A DNA stretch of 64,000 nt from an uncultured Bacteroides sp. GTDB taxonomy: Bacteria; Bacteroidota; Bacteroidia; Bacteroidales; Bacteroidaceae. The notes under the pieces were generated by a model, which was given only the letters and a program-made list of their open reading frames with translations, made no database searches and was not told the origin of the DNA. Both the position numbers and the translations under genes were made by a program. Where the stretch lies: contig CAAEFE010000116.1 of assembly GCA_900755095.1 (NCBI GenBank), positions 1 to 64,000 of the forward strand, in the 5' to 3' direction. Of the stretch, positions 62,850-64,000 are shown one piece after another; the first letter of the stretch is position 1, and every line of letters starts with the position of its first letter.

Positions 62850-62937
62850 ATTACCTTAATCCAATCCACAGACTTAAATCCCATATAAATAAAAAACGAG
62901 CTAATTCTTTTTATAGAACCACTCGCCACTGCATCAG

Positions 62938-63152
62938 AAAAGCCTAAAGGCTTTTCCATAGTACCTCAAATTTCCTGAAAACTAATCTTCTTTTTACCTA
63001 AAAACGTCTTACCTATTGTTATCCTTTTACCTTCTACTAAAAACTTATCCTATTGAACTAAACTAAAAAACTTTTAATACCTTAAACTGTCTAATCTAAT
63101 ACCTTATTTAATATTTTCTTTTACCTTATAAACTAACAGCAATTTCTCAATT
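62938..63152 (-). ncRNA. Candidate small RNA, minus strand
   Basis: Predicted from a perfect promoter (63189-63159) to a terminator-like hairpin: on the minus strand AAAAGCC, loop TTTA, GGCTTTTT (62956-62938). The 5' end folds as AGCAATT / AATTGCT. The roughly 215-nt body is A/G/T-rich with recurrent GGTA(A/T)(A/T)A words and no credible open frame. Extent of the transcript is inferred. Confidence 0.5.
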
Positions 63153-63158
63153 GCTTTG

Positions 63159-63189
63159 CAAAGGTACGAATATTTTTCGTGTACGCAAA
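63159..63189 (-). promoter_or_regulatory. Consensus promoter downstream of the LuxR-type gene
   Basis: On the minus strand TTTG (63189-63186), 19-bp spacer, TACCTTTG (63166-63159). It fits TTTG-N19-TAnnTTTG exactly, yet no protein gene follows. Confidence 0.7.
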
Positions 63190-63219
63190 CGGTTTTATAT
63201 TTTATAACACTTCCGCAGG

Positions 63220-63831
63220 CTATAAATCTTTCACATCGCTCAATGCAACCAGCTTATTTACAATAGCATAGATAGTCAAACCGGCAGCACTATGTATTTG
63301 CAATTTTTTGCTAATATTTCTTCGGTGTGTAATCACTGTATGAATCGACAAAAAAAGCTTTTCCGCTATTTCCTTATTTGTCATTCCCTTCACCACACAG
63401 ATGACGATTTCCTTTTCCCGCTGGCTAAGCGTATCCTGATTATCCATCTCTTCTTCTTCGGAAACCACATTCAATAAACCTGCAATTTTCTTAGAAAGAG
63501 TTTCCAAATCATCGAATATCGAAATAGACTCGTCATACTTACCCAATAATGAAGCATCTACAAAAGAAGTAACCAACGCTATTAAACGTATTCTTTTACC
63601 GGATATTTCTTCTCGAAACTTAGCTACATCAAAGTAATCACCAAAAGTAGGATTGACAATCAACATCTCGGGACATTGCGTTCGGACGCAATCGTGCAAA
63701 GCTTCAACAGACAGTAATTCTATTGGTTGTACTTTTACGTTAGAAAGACGCTTCAATGCAGCAGTCAACCCACCACGAATAATTACAGAGGTCTCTGCAA
63801 TAGCTATTCGAACTACTTCGTTATTTTTCAT
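63220..63831 (-). CDS. LuxR-type transcriptional regulator with degenerate receiver
   Basis: 203 residues. The C-terminal LuxR HTH (about 138-200) is clear: LSQREKEIVICVVKGMTNKE, then IAEKLFLSIHTVITHRRNI. The N-terminal 120 residues have a receiver-like layout (VRIAIAETSVIIRGGLTAAL, EMLIVNPTF, LIALVTSFVD), but the first acidic pair is Ala-Glu and the acceptor Asp position is Asn (IVNPTF), so phosphorylation is unlikely. Its start overlaps the end of the hemerythrin-like gene by 11 bp, so the two are cotranscribed. Confidence 0.88.
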   Translation of the reverse strand: MKNNEVVRIAIAETSVIIRGGLTAALKRLSNVKVQPIELLSVEALHDCVRTQCPEMLIVNPTFGDYFDVAKFREEISGKRIRLIALVTSFVDASLLGKYDESISIFDDLETLSKKIAGLLNVVSEEEEMDNQDTLSQREKEIVICVVKGMTNKEIAEKLFLSIHTVITHRRNISKKLQIHSAAGLTIYAIVNKLVALSDVKDL

Positions 63832-64000
63832 TTTCCCTAATCCTCCTTTCCAAATTCAGAATAGCAGGAACAAAAATATAGTCCTCAACCTTGCAATGAG
63901 ATTCCAGTCCGGCTTCGCAAGCATATATGTCGAAAAGAGCCGCGTTCAAAAGATTTTCATTTGTTTTGGCAGGGCAATATTTAATAATGATATTTTTCAG
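63821..64000 (-). CDS. C-terminal end of a hemerythrin-like protein (partial)
   Basis: The frame enters from the right edge and gives 59 residues to the stop at 63823-63821. AGLESHCKVEDYIFVPAILN has the H-x-x-x-E/D plus F-x-P spacing of hemerythrin/RIC-type di-iron helices. In that family the motif is followed, as here, by a short charged tail. The rest lies outside the window, so identification rests on this one helix. It overlaps the regulator gene by 11 bp. Confidence 0.6.
   Translation of the reverse strand: MKNIIIKYCPAKTNENLLNAALFDIYACEAGLESHCKVEDYIFVPAILNLERRIRENEK

Larger units (their letters stand above)
62677..63219. other. 543-bp gap with two candidate small RNAs
   Basis: No protein gene was found on either strand. 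A plus-strand unit (62735-62849) and a minus-strand unit (63189 down to 62938) each have a promoter-like start and a hairpin end; they are listed separately. Confidence 0.6.

Noticed and set aside
62792-62935. Minus-strand open stretch of about 48 codons within the small RNA gap
   Set aside because: The only ATG that could open a longer frame (62960) meets a stop after eight codons, and the stretch includes the plus-strand terminator hairpin.

Overview
The window looks like chromosome of a gut Bacteroides, closest in character to the B. thetaiotaomicron/ovatus group. The reasons are the many promoters that fit the Bacteroides consensus (TTTG near -33, TAnnTTTG near -7), the trp order B-E-G-D-C-F-A, a type III glutamine synthetase (GlnN), LL-diaminopimelate aminotransferase (DapL), and surface proteins of the LruC/DUF4842 type. 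No rRNA or tRNA gene, intact mobile element or CRISPR array was seen. The species assignment is inference.

Layout. 1-6258: a tripartite efflux system on the minus strand (TolC-like outer membrane protein, lipoprotein membrane fusion protein, fused double ATPase, two ABC-2 permeases). It is divergent from an AraC-type regulator, and a plausible regulator operator lies between them. 7140-8186: manC, convergent with the regulator; a 31-bp palindrome spans both stop codons. 8360-16964: glmS-purF-carA-carB on the minus strand, ending in a terminator and a sulfatase gene remnant. 17327-26165: gltB, gltD, asnB and a GDPD phosphodiesterase on the plus strand. 26412-34514: a thioredoxin-like protein without active-site cysteines, then dapF-dapL, a TorF-like outer membrane protein, P-II, AmtB and GlnN. 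34677-39222: a DUF308 membrane protein, ppk-ppx and a GNAT acetyltransferase. 40067-48043: LruC protein 1, an SLC13-type transporter with RCK domains, an orphan PAS histidine kinase, an iron alcohol dehydrogenase and an unlisted 46-residue membrane protein. 48147-54927: the trp operon behind a complete attenuator (leader peptide with three consecutive Trp codons, then a 17-bp-stem terminator). 55112-59343: a membrane protein with a poly-cysteine tail, type I asparaginase and LruC protein 2. 59578-62676: a receiver protein, a sugar transferase with a degenerate receiver domain, a pseudo-glycosyltransferase and a hexapeptide acetyltransferase. 62677-63219: two candidate small RNAs. 63220-64000: a LuxR-type regulator and the end of a hemerythrin-like gene.

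How the genes work together. From 8.8 to 34.5 kb the theme is nitrogen: ammonium uptake (AmtB), sensing (P-II), assimilation (GlnN, GltBD) and most of the enzymes that spend glutamine amide nitrogen (GlmS, PurF, CarA, AsnB), with TrpG further along. Lysine/peptidoglycan precursor and tryptophan synthesis draw on the same pool.

The least explained structure is in the gaps between genes. Several hold degenerate tandem arrays with a 7-bp period (carA, gltB-gltD, dapF-dapL, downstream of glnN, trpB-trpE) or a 21/22-bp period (gltD-asnB, after the GDPD gene, upstream of LruC 1, after trpA). The sequence differs at each locus but the period is kept. The receiver / receiver-fused sugar transferase / pseudo-glycosyltransferase cassette is the most unusual gene set.
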